64,000 bases of DNA from Streptomyces umbrinus (GTDB lineage: Bacteria; Actinomycetota; Actinomycetes; Streptomycetales; Streptomycetaceae): assembly GCF_030817415.1 (NCBI RefSeq), contig NZ_JAUSZI010000002.1, forward strand, positions 11,011,501-11,075,500. Reading direction: 5' to 3'. Below the pieces are notes generated by a model, which ran no database searches, was not told the origin of the DNA, and saw only the letters and a list, made by a program, of their open reading frames with translations. The translations under genes were made by a program, and so were the position numbers. Positions 1 to 8,012 of the stretch are shown here, one piece after another (within the stretch, counting starts at the first letter, position 1; every line of letters begins with the position of its first letter).

Positions 1-466
1 ACCGCCCATCGCGGAACCCCGCACTCCGCAGCACGCCCTCGCGGGTGAATCCCGCCTTCCCCAGGGCCCGTTGCTCGGCGATGTTCTCGACCTCGGTGTC
101 CGCCTCGATCCGGACCACCTGCGTATGCGCGAACAGGTACTCGACCAGCAGCCGCTGCGCCCGCGTACCCACCCCCTTGCCACGGGCCTCCCGCAGCAGG
201 GCGATCCCCATGTTCCAGTAGTACGACGTGCGGGTGGCGACGATCTTGCGCCAGGCCACGAACCCCACCGCCTCCCCGTCGAGCTCCACGATCAGATGGC
301 CTGCCTCATCCGTTATCAGGCCGGTCTCGGCCCACTGCCGTCGCCAGCGTCCGGTGTCCCACCAGCCGTACCACTGGAAGGGCGAGGCCTCCTCCGGGTC
401 GATCAGGAACCGCTCCATCACGGTCAGGCCGTCCTCGTCCACCGGGCGCAGTGTCACGTGATCCAT
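1..466 (-). CDS. GNAT-family N-acetyltransferase (3' end outside window)
   Basis: Reading the minus strand from the ATG at 466 gives an open frame to the window edge, starting MDHVTLRPVDEDGL. It has the GNAT pattern: a beta-strand pair ending VGFVAWRK, the segment MGIALLREARGKGVGTRAQ that carries the acetyl-CoA pyrophosphate loop (R/Q-x-x-G-x-G/A), and the late motif ENIAEQRALGKAGFTREGVL. The enzyme should transfer an acetyl group from acetyl-CoA to an amine on an unknown small molecule or protein, in the cytoplasm. The C-terminus is missing because the window starts inside the gene. It is divergent from the next gene, also a GNAT, about 190 bp away. Confidence 0.85.
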   Translation of the reverse strand, partial: MDHVTLRPVDEDGLTVMERFLIDPEEASPFQWYGWWDTGRWRRQWAETGLITDEAGHLIVELDGEAVGFVAWRKIVATRTSYYWNMGIALLREARGKGVGTRAQRLLVEYLFAHTQVVRIEADTEVENIAEQRALGKAGFTREGVLRSAGFRDGR

Positions 467-658
467 GAACGGCCACCCTAGGCGCGGCCATCGGCCGTGT
501 ACTCCCCCCTGCGAAGGACACTGGCTCATTGCCGCGCCACGCACCTCGGCCATCGGGAAGGATGCTGCGCGGGCGCGGCTGATCACCGCATTCCGCTTGC
601 CGTGTTCCGACTCCCTTCCGCCCCCCCTTCCGGCATTCCAACGAAATGGAGCGCACAG

Positions 659-1516
659 ATGACCCCTCCGAGCGCCGAAGGCCTCGTCGTCACGCAGGCC
701 TCGCTCGACGACTGGCCGGTGATCAAGGGGTGGGCGGCGGACGAGGGGTGGGATCCGGGGGAGTCGGACGGCGCGTGCTTCTTCGCCCAGGATCCCGAGG
801 GGTTCTTCCTCGGCAGGATCGACGGGGAGCCGGTCTCCGCGATCTCCGTCGTCAACTACGGCGCCGACTACGCTTTCCTGGGCTGCTACCTCGTACGCCC
901 CGATGTACGGGGTCGCGGCTACGGCCTCACCACCTGGAAGACGGCCCTCGCCCACGCGGGCGGCCGGACGGTCGGGCTCGACGGGGTGGTCGCGCAGCAG
1001 GGGAACTACCGCCGGTCGGGGTTCGAACTCGCCTACAAGACCTTCCGGTTCGGAGGCGTCCCGGCCGCGGGGGAGCCCGCCGGAACCGGCGTCCGGGCTG
1101 CCGAGGCGGCGGACCTCGACGCGATCACGGCCTACGACAGCGCCTGTTACCCCGCCGACCGGGCACGCTTCGTAGAGCACTGGATCAACGGGCCCGGGCA
1201 CCGCGCCCTGGTCCGGATCGTCGACGGGCGGCTGACCGGCTACGGCGTGATCCGGCCCGCGCTCACCTCGCTGCGCATCGGACCGCTGTTCGCCGACACC
1301 GCCGAGGACGCCCGCGCCCTCTTCGCCGCACTGGCCGCCGAGGCCGACGGCCGCCCCGTCTCCGTCGACATCCCCGAGACGAGCGCGGCGGGCGTCGCCC
1401 TGGCCGAGGAGTACGGTCTGACCCCGTCGTTCGAGACCGCCCGGATGTACACCGGGCCCGTCCGCCCGCACGCCACGGACCGGGTCTTCGGGGTCACGAC
1501 ACTCGAACTGGGTTAG
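659..1516 (+). CDS. GNAT-family acetyltransferase, two-domain (YitH/DUF1248-like)
   Basis: The protein is 285 aa from ATG 659, chosen because GGAG lies about 10 nt upstream and the frame further upstream has no acetyltransferase-like sequence. The N-terminal GNAT half has the fold-typical FLGRIDGEPVSAISVVNYG strand pair, followed by LVRPDVRGRGYG, the acetyl-CoA loop. A second GNAT-like half follows (TGVRAAEAADLDAI onward) and ends near EEYGLTPSFETARMYTGP, as in the YitH-type family with a C-terminal GNAT-like domain. The substrate is unknown. Its stop codon overlaps the stop of the convergent acyltransferase gene by 4 bp. Confidence 0.85.
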   Translation: MTPPSAEGLVVTQASLDDWPVIKGWAADEGWDPGESDGACFFAQDPEGFFLGRIDGEPVSAISVVNYGADYAFLGCYLVRPDVRGRGYGLTTWKTALAHAGGRTVGLDGVVAQQGNYRRSGFELAYKTFRFGGVPAAGEPAGTGVRAAEAADLDAITAYDSACYPADRARFVEHWINGPGHRALVRIVDGRLTGYGVIRPALTSLRIGPLFADTAEDARALFAALAAEADGRPVSVDIPETSAAGVALAEEYGLTPSFETARMYTGPVRPHATDRVFGVTTLELG

Positions 1517-2628
1517 CCGGAGGGACGTCTGTCGGCCGTCGTCGTGGTCTCGCCGCGATGGCTGAACATCCATGCCATGCGAGGCTCCACGACGAACCGG
1601 AACACCGAACGGACCGGGCCCGAGCACAGCACCGTGATGAGTCCCACGGCGGCCGCCGTGACGGCCAGTTCACCGAGCGGCGTACGTACCCATGCGTGGT
1701 CGTACCAGTCCCAGAAGCGGGACGCCTTGATGACGAAGCCGTGCAGCAGATAGCCGTACATCGTCCCGGCGCCCAGAGCGGTGCACCACAGATGCCGGCC
1801 CGGTACCCAGGCCAGGAAACAGCCGGTCAGGACCAGTGCGAGCAGGAACAGCGCCGGAGTGGTGAACAGCCCCGCCCAAGCCGGCGCGCCCTGGCCCGTG
1901 ACGCTGCCACGGTGGTAGAACCACCCGGCGCTGAACCAGGGCGCCACCGCGTACGCGGCACCGAGGGCCACCGCGGCCACCGGCAGCGCGAGCAGCCGTA
2001 CGCGCCAGGTGCGCAGCCGCTCGAAGTGCTCGGCGCGCAGAGTCAGTCCGAGCACGAAGAACGGCAGGAACCCCAAGGTCCGTTGGATCGAGATGTCCCC
2101 GCCCAGGTCGGGTGAGACGGCGGCGAGTACGGCGAAGCCCAGCGCGACCGGCACCGGGTGGCGCAGCGCCAGCCAGATCGGGGTCGTCAGCCGCCAGATG
2201 AACAGCGCGACCAGGAACCACATCACGTACCAGGGATCGAGCAGGCTGAACGGATAGCCCGGATCGTCCTGCGCCCAGCGGTAGAAGAGCGTGTAGGCGG
2301 TCTCGAAGACGAAGTACGGCACGACGACACTCGTCAGCAGTCGGCGCACCCGGCCCGGCGCCATGTCGAAACTCCGGGAGAAGTAGCCGGAGATGAGCGC
2401 GAACGCCGGCATGTGGAAGGCGTACACGGTCAGATACGCCGCCGTCGCGGCTCTGCTGCCGTGGGTCAGCGGCTCCCACGCGTGACCGCAGACCACCAGC
2501 ACGATGGTGAGGTACTTCGCGTTGTCGAAGTACGGGTCCCTGCGGGCGGGCGCCGGCCTGGCCCGTTTTTCCGGCAGGCGTTCCCGCAGAGCTACGGGCG
2601 CGGGGGCTGACAAGTCTTGCGACACCAC
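1513..2628 (-). CDS. Acyltransferase family 3 integral membrane protein (OafA/fucose 4-O-acetylase-like)
   Basis: The 371-aa protein has about ten hydrophobic segments. Near residue 33 it carries DNAKYLTIVLVVCGHAWEP, the family-3 acyltransferase signature with the conserved His of the first membrane helix, and then HMPAFALISGYFSRSF. Family members move acyl groups across or along the membrane onto sugars, peptidoglycan or lipid carriers. The gene starts with tandem GTG codons preceded by AGGAG. The 3' end shares 4 bp with the stop of the convergent GNAT gene. The acceptor cannot be told from sequence. Confidence 0.85.
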   Translation of the reverse strand: MVSQDLSAPAPVALRERLPEKRARPAPARRDPYFDNAKYLTIVLVVCGHAWEPLTHGSRAATAAYLTVYAFHMPAFALISGYFSRSFDMAPGRVRRLLTSVVVPYFVFETAYTLFYRWAQDDPGYPFSLLDPWYVMWFLVALFIWRLTTPIWLALRHPVPVALGFAVLAAVSPDLGGDISIQRTLGFLPFFVLGLTLRAEHFERLRTWRVRLLALPVAAVALGAAYAVAPWFSAGWFYHRGSVTGQGAPAWAGLFTTPALFLLALVLTGCFLAWVPGRHLWCTALGAGTMYGYLLHGFVIKASRFWDWYDHAWVRTPLGELAVTAAAVGLITVLCSGPVRSVFRFVVEPRMAWMFSHRGETTTTADRRPSG

Positions 2629-2686
2629 ATCTCCTGGCCTCCGGGGCGGGCAACCGATCCGTCCCGCCTGCCCCCTCTCGTACGGC

Positions 2687-3325
2687 TCAGTCGTCGCGTA
2701 CGTTCGCGCGCCTCGCGGACAGCCGTTCGAAAGTGGCCATCATGGCGCCCGGCAGCCGGTCCGGGTCCGCGCCTGTCAGGGCGACGGCGGCCTCGTAGCA
2801 GGCCTGGCAGACGGCGGCGGCGAGCACGGCCGTCTCCCGGCCGGCCCCGTGGCGCTCCAGCACGTCGATCGCCGCGGCCGCGTATGCGCGCTGCTTCAGC
2901 AGGCTGCGGGCGAGCAGTGCGGGATCCCCGTTGATCAGGCGCTCGCGCTCGGCGAGCCATGTGGTGTGTTCGGCGATGCTGCCCACGAGCGCGCTCATGC
3001 CCGCACGGCCCGCGTCCAGCGCGCGGTCGAGTGAGTCGCCGATGGGGGCAAGGGCAGCGGCGGCGTCGTCGACGGCTGAGATGAGCGCCTCGCGGTGCTG
3101 GTCCTCGTCCGCGAAGAGCACTTCCTGCTTGTCGGTGAAGTAGCGGAAGAAGGTCGTCCGGCCGACTTCGGCGCGGCGGGCGATGTCGGTGACCGTGACC
3201 GCCTCGAAGCCGTGCTCGACGAAGAGTTCCATGGCCGCGTCGATCAGGGCCCCACGGGTCCGCAGCCGCTTGCGCTCCCGGAGGGGGATCTCGTCGTCGC
3301 TGCTCAGCGGCTTGCCGTTGTCCAT
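2687..3325 (-). CDS. TetR-family transcriptional regulator
   Basis: The protein is 212 aa from ATG 3325; a GTG at 3346 would add seven residues. The N-terminal TetR HTH is clear: RTRGALIDAAMELFVEHGFEAV, then VTDIARRAEVGRTTFFRYF, the recognition helix, followed by TDKQEVLF. The C-terminal ligand domain is all-helical and not diagnostic. It is divergent from the SDR gene at 3466, and the 140-bp spacer holds a pair of 13-bp repeats, so it probably represses that gene and itself. The inducer is unknown. Confidence 0.92.
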   Translation of the reverse strand: MDNGKPLSSDDEIPLRERKRLRTRGALIDAAMELFVEHGFEAVTVTDIARRAEVGRTTFFRYFTDKQEVLFADEDQHREALISAVDDAAAALAPIGDSLDRALDAGRAGMSALVGSIAEHTTWLAERERLINGDPALLARSLLKQRAYAAAAIDVLERHGAGRETAVLAAAVCQACYEAAVALTGADPDRLPGAMMATFERLSARRANVRDD

Positions 3326-3365
3326 GGGGCCAGGGTATCGGGCCACGGGGTACCCGATCCATAAT

Positions 3366-3396
3366 GGTATCGAGTACCGTTTGGTATCGAGAACCG
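3366..3396. promoter_or_regulatory. Candidate TetR operators between divergent TetR and SDR genes
   Basis: Two direct copies of GGTATCGAG(T/A)ACC lie at 3366-3378 and 3383-3395, spaced by 17 bp. The first is a near-palindrome with arms GGTA and TACC. Related half-sites (GGGTATCGGG and GGGTACCCGATCC) lie at about 3333-3360, nearer the TetR start. The spacing and position suit dimer binding on one DNA face. That the adjacent TetR binds here is inference. Confidence 0.5.
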
Positions 3397-3465
3397 ATTT
3401 GCTTGCGGGTGGATCGATTCTCCGTCTGCTCGTGCCCCACCCCTCTCACACGGCCGGAGCAAGCC

Positions 3466-4419
3466 ATGTCTGCCATCCCCTCTCCCGGAACCGTCCTCCT
3501 CACCGGCGCGGGCCGCGGTCTCGGGCGCGCCACCGCCCTGACGCTCCTGCGCGACCGTCCCGACCTGCATCTCCTCGTCGCAGTCCGCTCGGACCCGGAC
3601 GGACTCGCGGAGCGGCTGGCCGCCGAGACCGGCTCATCGAAGGTGCGCGGTGTCGCCTGCGACCTGGGCTCACTCGACTCCGTACGCCAGGCGGCCGACT
3701 CCGTACGGGAGTTGCTCGACTCCGGAGAACTCCCGCCGCTGCGTGCCGTGGTGGCGAACGCGGGTACGCAGGCCGTCACTGCCATGAATCGGACGGCCGA
3801 CGGCTTCGAAACCACCTTCGGCACCAACGTCCTCGGGCACCATCAGCTGATCCGGCGGCTTCAGGACCGGCTGACGGCGCCGGGGCGCGTAGTCCTCGTC
3901 GGCAGCGGCACGCACTTCGGGGACTTCCGGCACTCCTGGGGGCTGGTTCCGCCGCCGCGCACCGCTCCGGTCGCCGAGCTGGCGCTGCCCTGGACGACCC
4001 CGGACGCCGGAACCGTCAGGGCGGGCCGGTCCGCTTACGCGGCGAGCAAGCTGGCCACCGTGCACCTCGCGCACGAGCTGGACCGCCGCACCCCCGAGGG
4101 CATCGGCGTCTACACCTTCGATCCCGGTCTGATGCCGGGCACCGGCCTCGTCCGCGAGGCGGGACCGCTGGACCGCCTCGCCTGGAACAGCCTGCTGCAC
4201 CTCACCCGCGTCCATCCCAGCTCGACCAACCCGCGCGCGTCCGGACGCAAACTCGCCCAGGCGGCCGTCGCCGAGCCGGTCGCCCCGTCCGGGAGCTATC
4301 TCGACCGCGGCCGTCCCGTCCGGTCCTCGCCCGCGTCGTACGACCCCGCCCGCGAGGCCGAACTCTGGGAGGAACTGGAACGGCTGGTCGCCGCCAAGGG
4401 GGCCTGTCCGCCCGCGTGA
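3466..4419 (+). CDS. Short-chain dehydrogenase/reductase (SDR)
   Basis: The protein is 317 aa from ATG 3466 with GGAGC upstream. It carries the Rossmann motif TGAGRGLG near residue 13, the structural NAG motif (VVANAGTQA), and the active-site YAASK. It should oxidise or reduce a hydroxyl/carbonyl substrate with NAD(P)(H). The length and the long insertion before the catalytic Tyr resemble protochlorophyllide-reductase/retinol-dehydrogenase-like classical SDRs. It is probably the target of the divergent TetR. The last 124 bp overlap the antisense 3' end of the deaminase gene. Confidence 0.88.
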   Translation: MSAIPSPGTVLLTGAGRGLGRATALTLLRDRPDLHLLVAVRSDPDGLAERLAAETGSSKVRGVACDLGSLDSVRQAADSVRELLDSGELPPLRAVVANAGTQAVTAMNRTADGFETTFGTNVLGHHQLIRRLQDRLTAPGRVVLVGSGTHFGDFRHSWGLVPPPRTAPVAELALPWTTPDAGTVRAGRSAYAASKLATVHLAHELDRRTPEGIGVYTFDPGLMPGTGLVREAGPLDRLAWNSLLHLTRVHPSSTNPRASGRKLAQAAVAEPVAPSGSYLDRGRPVRSSPASYDPAREAELWEELERLVAAKGACPPA

Positions 4420-4886
4420 TGGAACCGCCGGTGCAGAGCCCTCACCTCGTCCGTCAACTCCGGGACCGGTCCCTCGACGAGCACTCCGGGGGCCACGTCC
4501 TGGATCGGCAGCGGACGGACCGGGGCGGCGGGGACGCCCAACTCTCCGAGCCAGGCAGACAGTTGCTCGGAGGACGCCACGTACACGATGCGTCCGAGAC
4601 CGACCCAGCCGTGTGCCGCCGCGCACATCGGGCAGTGTTCGCCGGAGGTGTAGACGGTCGCCGCGGCCCTCTCCTCCGGTGTCAGATGCGCCGCCGACCA
4701 GCGGGCCAGCTCGAACTCCGGGTGGCGGGTGCGGTCACCGGAGGCCACGCGGTTGTGGTCCTCGGCCAGGACCGTGCCGTCCGCGCCCACCAGCACCGAC
4801 CCGAACGGCTCGTCACCGGAGTCCAGCGCCTCGGTCGCGAGTTCCACACAGCGGCGCAGATGCTTCAGCTCGGCTTCACTCAGCAT
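4296..4886 (-). CDS. Cytidine/deoxycytidylate deaminase-fold nucleoside deaminase
   Basis: The 196-aa protein has the zinc-dependent deaminase motifs: HPEFEL (H-x-E, zinc ligand His plus proton-shuttle Glu) and SGEHCPMCAAA (the C-x-x-C zinc pair). The spacing resembles the guanine/tRNA-adenosine deaminase branch. The last about 40 residues are Ser/Arg-rich and read antisense to the SDR 3' end. It starts inside the 3' end of the upstream MFS gene (11-bp overlap), so the two are probably co-translated and the pair may link uptake or efflux with deamination of a base analogue. The substrate is unknown. Confidence 0.8.
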   Translation of the reverse strand: MLSEAELKHLRRCVELATEALDSGDEPFGSVLVGADGTVLAEDHNRVASGDRTRHPEFELARWSAAHLTPEERAAATVYTSGEHCPMCAAAHGWVGLGRIVYVASSEQLSAWLGELGVPAAPVRPLPIQDVAPGVLVEGPVPELTDEVRALHRRFHHAGGQAPLAATSRSSSSQSSASRAGSYDAGEDRTGRPRSR

Positions 4887-6183
4887 GCCGTACCCGCCCT
4901 CCTGCCGACCTTGGACCGACCGTACTCAACTCCGTGCGGCGCCGCGAGGGAAAGGCGTGCCGGCGCCCCGCGGCCACGATCGCGAGCGTCGCCGTGACCA
5001 GCAGAAATGTCGTCCATGGGAGGGCGTCTGCGCCCGATCTGCTCAGGATCAGACCGCCGGTTAGGGAACCGGCCGCGATGCCCGCGTTGTAGACCGTGGT
5101 CTGCAGCGAGGTGGCCACATCGGCGTTCGCGGGACCGGAGGCGTCGACCAGCGCGGTCTGGATGAGCGTCGGCGCGCCGCCGAACGCCATGCCCCACAGC
5201 GCGACCGAGGCCATCAGTACGGCTCCATGACCGGCGTACGTGCCCAGCGCGAGCATCGCGGCCGCGAGCAGGGCGAGCGCACCCAGCAGGGTCCGGCGCG
5301 GATGCCGGTCGATCAGCAGTCCGGTGAGCCAGATCCCGACGACGGTCGCGGCACCGAACACCAGCAGCACCAGCCCCGTACGGCCGAAGCCCGCGTGCTC
5401 CGAGAACGGTGCCACGTACGTGTACATCACCTGATGGCCGACGAGCAGCGTCAGCGTGACGGACAGGACCGTGCCGATGCCGGGCAGTGCGGCGACGCGA
5501 GGCAACGGCACGCGCTCGCCCCGTGCCTCACCGGGAAAGCCCGGCACCCGGCGTCGTATCCACACCACGAGCGGCACGGCCAGCAGCGCCGGGACGGCGA
5601 AGGCCGCTCGCCAGCCGAGTGCGTCGGCCAGCGCCGAGCCCGCGGGAAGCCCCAGGGAGAGCGCGAGTGTGATGCCCGCCAGCACGATCGCGATGGCCCG
5701 GCCGCGCCGCTCGGCGGGCACCATCCGGGCGGCGTACCCCACGAGCATCGCCCACAGCGTCCCGCCCATCACCCCGGCCACGAGCCGTGCCGCGAACGTC
5801 AGCCCGTACGACGACGACAGTGCGGTGACGGCGTTGGCAGCCGCGAAACCCAGCAGCGCGCCGAGGAGGACGGGCCGCCGTGGCAGTCCGCGCAGGGCGG
5901 CGGTGAGCGGGATCGCGGCGAGGAACGACGCGACCGCGTAGCCGGTCACCAGGAAGCCCACCCGCGCCTCGGAAACCCCGAGATCCGGTGCCATCCGCGG
6001 CAGCAGACCCGCCGGAAGAAGCTCCGTCAGTACGGCGGTGAAGGCGGCCGTGGACAGGGCGAGCAACCCCGAGAGGGGCAGACCGGGCTCGGCGGACGTG
6101 GACGTGGGCTCGGACGGGAGCGTGGGTTCGGACGTGGGTGTGCCGGGTTGTTCGGCGATCGGTGCGGGCGTCATACGGCCCAT
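4876..6183 (-). CDS. Major facilitator superfamily transporter (AraJ/DHA1-like)
   Basis: The protein is 435 aa with twelve predicted membrane helices and a Pro/Ser/Thr-rich N-terminal cytoplasmic stretch of about 35 residues. DHA1-type features include LLPAGLLPRMAPDLGVSEARVG in helix 1, and PLTAALRGLPRRPVLLGAL, the loop 2-3 motif. It should act as a proton-coupled efflux pump for a small molecule. ATG 6174 is an alternative start nine bases in. The downstream deaminase gene overlaps it by 11 bp. No clear ribosome-binding site is seen, so the start is less certain than the family. Confidence 0.88.
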   Translation of the reverse strand: MGRMTPAPIAEQPGTPTSEPTLPSEPTSTSAEPGLPLSGLLALSTAAFTAVLTELLPAGLLPRMAPDLGVSEARVGFLVTGYAVASFLAAIPLTAALRGLPRRPVLLGALLGFAAANAVTALSSSYGLTFAARLVAGVMGGTLWAMLVGYAARMVPAERRGRAIAIVLAGITLALSLGLPAGSALADALGWRAAFAVPALLAVPLVVWIRRRVPGFPGEARGERVPLPRVAALPGIGTVLSVTLTLLVGHQVMYTYVAPFSEHAGFGRTGLVLLVFGAATVVGIWLTGLLIDRHPRRTLLGALALLAAAMLALGTYAGHGAVLMASVALWGMAFGGAPTLIQTALVDASGPANADVATSLQTTVYNAGIAAGSLTGGLILSRSGADALPWTTFLLVTATLAIVAAGRRHAFPSRRRTELSTVGPRSAGGRVRHAE

Positions 6184-6193
6184 GCTGAAACGT

Positions 6194-6207
6194 TCACATC
6201 AGTGTGA
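6194..6207. promoter_or_regulatory. Candidate operator upstream of MFS gene
   Basis: TCACATCAGTGTGA is an inverted repeat with 5-bp arms, centred about 17 bp upstream of the MFS start. Its place between the divergent MFS and sialidase genes suits a dimeric repressor or activator. No regulator gene is adjacent, so the binding protein is unknown. Confidence 0.35.
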
Positions 6208-6322
6208 GGGCAAGCCCGCCGGGCGGCCGAGGCGGGCCCGCGCCGCGACGCTCCGGCTACTCCCGAGGAGGTAGGGGCGACAGCGCCACGCGTACGACGA
6301 CAGGGCAGGAGCGCCTTCCGAG

Positions 6323-6353
6323 GATGGTGGCAACCATCTGGAAGGGGCCTTCC
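6323..6353 (+). promoter_or_regulatory. Two tandem inverted repeats abutting the sialidase start
   Basis: GATGGT-GGCA-ACCATC (6323-6338) is followed one base later by GGAAGG-GG-CCTTCC (6340-6353), directly before the GTG at 6354. The second repeat contains the only Shine-Dalgarno-like sequence (GGAAGG). In RNA the two would form stacked hairpins and hide the ribosome-binding site. In DNA they could be operators. Confidence 0.45.
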
Positions 6354-7832
6354 GTGCGCTCTGCCCCGCCCTCTCGCCTTCGTTCCCTGACCGCGCTCAC
6401 GGCTGTCCTGTTGCCGGCGCTCGCACTGTCCGGCACCTCGGCCGGCGCGACGCCCGACGGCCACGGACACAAACCCGTGCGGCTCTCCGGAGCCAGTCCG
6501 TTCGCCGGCTGCGCCCCAGGAGCGCTCGACGGCAAGATGGCCGACGGTGCCATCGAGCCGCAGCTCGCCGCCGACCCGGGCGACCCCCGTCGTATCGCGG
6601 CGGTGTGGCCGCAGGACCGCCAGCGCGGCGTGGTGCTGGCCGTCACGCGTGACGGCGGAACGTCCTGGAAACGCACCGTCGTTCCACACCTGACCCGATG
6701 CTCGGGAGGCCGCTACGACTACGCCGACGAACCCGCCGTGACGTTCACAGCGGACGGCGCGCTGCTGGTCACCGGCGGTCTGGCCATGGCCGACGGCTCC
6801 GCCAGTGCAGGCCTGTCGATACGTTCCGACGACGGCGGACGGACCTGGACACGCCCCGCGGTGATCATCGAGGAGACCGATCCGGCGCGGGGCGGCGTCG
6901 CCTCGGGCCCGGCGGTCGCGGACCCGCGCGATCCGGACGTGCTGTACGTCGTCACCCCGCGTTTCCCAGCGGCCGAGCGGACCCGCAACGACGCCTGGAT
7001 CAGCCGCAGTACCGACGGCGGCCGCAGCTGGCAGCCGCCCACCCTGGTCGTGGACGCCGGCGACCGGCACCTCGTCTCCGGCCACCGGCTGACCGTGCTC
7101 GACGACGGCACCCTGGTGGACGTCCACACCCTGGTCCGCTTCGGCGAGGGGCCGATCACCAACCGGCTCACCCTTCAGGCCGTACGGTCCACCGACGCCG
7201 GCCGGACCTGGTCCGAGCCCGTGAAGGTGGCCGACCTGCGCACCAGGTTCCTGTTCCAGGACCCCGAATCCGGTGAACAGGTCTCGCACACCACCAGCCT
7301 GCTCTCCGACACCGCAGTCGACCGCCGCACCGGGCGCATCCATGTGGCCTGGCAGGACTCGCGGTTCACCGACGGCGCCGTCGACTCCGTGGCCGTGGCC
7401 GCCTCCGACGACGGCGGCCGCACCTGGTCCACGCCGGGGAAGGTGAACCGCACGCCGAGCGGCATTCCGCTGCCCAACCAGCAGGCCTTCACCGTCGCGT
7501 TGGCGGTCGGTGACGACGGCACGGTCGCCGTCTCCCACTCCGACTTCCGGCACAACGACACGGGCGAGGCACTGCTGACGGACCGTTGGCTGGTGCGCTG
7601 CCGGCCGGAGCCCGCCGACTGTACGAGCGATGCGGCGACCTGGCGGGAGACCCGGCTGACCCCGACGTCGTACGACATGCGGCGGGCGCCGGGGATCCCC
7701 GACGAGGCCAGTCCGCGCGGCTACTTCCTGGGCGAGCGCATGGGGTTGGTCGCCACCGGGCGCGGGTTCACCGCGGCGTGGGCCGTACCGGACGCCCCGG
7801 GCAGGGCCGCCGTGCACGTCTCCACGCCCTGA
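6354..7832 (+). CDS. Secreted sialidase-superfamily (BNR/Asp-box) protein
   Basis: The protein is 492 aa from GTG 6354. I chose this start because GGAAGG lies just upstream and the product then begins with a good signal peptide (basic residues, then LTALTAVLLPALALSG, with cleavage after a small residue). At least five Asp boxes (S/T-x-D-x-G-x-T/S-W) recur, for example SDDGGRTW, STDGGRSW and STDAGRTW, which mark a six-bladed beta-propeller. Members hydrolyse sialic acids or related glycosides, or are non-catalytic propellers. I cannot identify the full catalytic Arg triad, so enzymatic activity is unproven. It probably acts extracellularly. Confidence 0.78.
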   Translation: MRSAPPSRLRSLTALTAVLLPALALSGTSAGATPDGHGHKPVRLSGASPFAGCAPGALDGKMADGAIEPQLAADPGDPRRIAAVWPQDRQRGVVLAVTRDGGTSWKRTVVPHLTRCSGGRYDYADEPAVTFTADGALLVTGGLAMADGSASAGLSIRSDDGGRTWTRPAVIIEETDPARGGVASGPAVADPRDPDVLYVVTPRFPAAERTRNDAWISRSTDGGRSWQPPTLVVDAGDRHLVSGHRLTVLDDGTLVDVHTLVRFGEGPITNRLTLQAVRSTDAGRTWSEPVKVADLRTRFLFQDPESGEQVSHTTSLLSDTAVDRRTGRIHVAWQDSRFTDGAVDSVAVAASDDGGRTWSTPGKVNRTPSGIPLPNQQAFTVALAVGDDGTVAVSHSDFRHNDTGEALLTDRWLVRCRPEPADCTSDAATWRETRLTPTSYDMRRAPGIPDEASPRGYFLGERMGLVATGRGFTAAWAVPDAPGRAAVHVSTP

Positions 7833-7888
7833 CGCCCACGTCTTGACGGGAGTTACAGCCGTCTCTATCGTCACGTCCGCTCATTCGT

Positions 7889-7906
7889 AAAGTTCCCCGA
7901 AACTTT
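7889..7906. promoter_or_regulatory. Inverted repeat in promoter region of GDSL hydrolase gene
   Basis: AAAGTT-CCCCGA-AACTTT lies about 110 bp before the start codon, in the most A/T-rich part of the gap. It resembles the A/T-flanked operators of LacI-type regulators of secreted enzymes in this genus, but no regulator is adjacent. Confidence 0.3.
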
Positions 7907-7929
7907 CACACATGCCTGCCTGTTCGAGA

Positions 7930-7955
7930 CCCGGCCTCCCTTGTCGGAGGCCGGG
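7930..7955 (+). promoter_or_regulatory. Strong hairpin in 5' leader of GDSL hydrolase gene
   Basis: CCCGGCCTCC-CTTGTC-GGAGGCCGGG forms a perfect 10-bp stem with a six-base loop. It lies between the sialidase stop and the GDSL start, without a U-run. It may be a Streptomyces-type terminator for the sialidase gene or a structured leader element. Confidence 0.5.
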
Positions 7956-8012
7956 CCTCGACGGCCCCCGCCAGGGGTGCCAACCCTTCCTCCGGACGAC
8001 GAGGAGCCGCAC

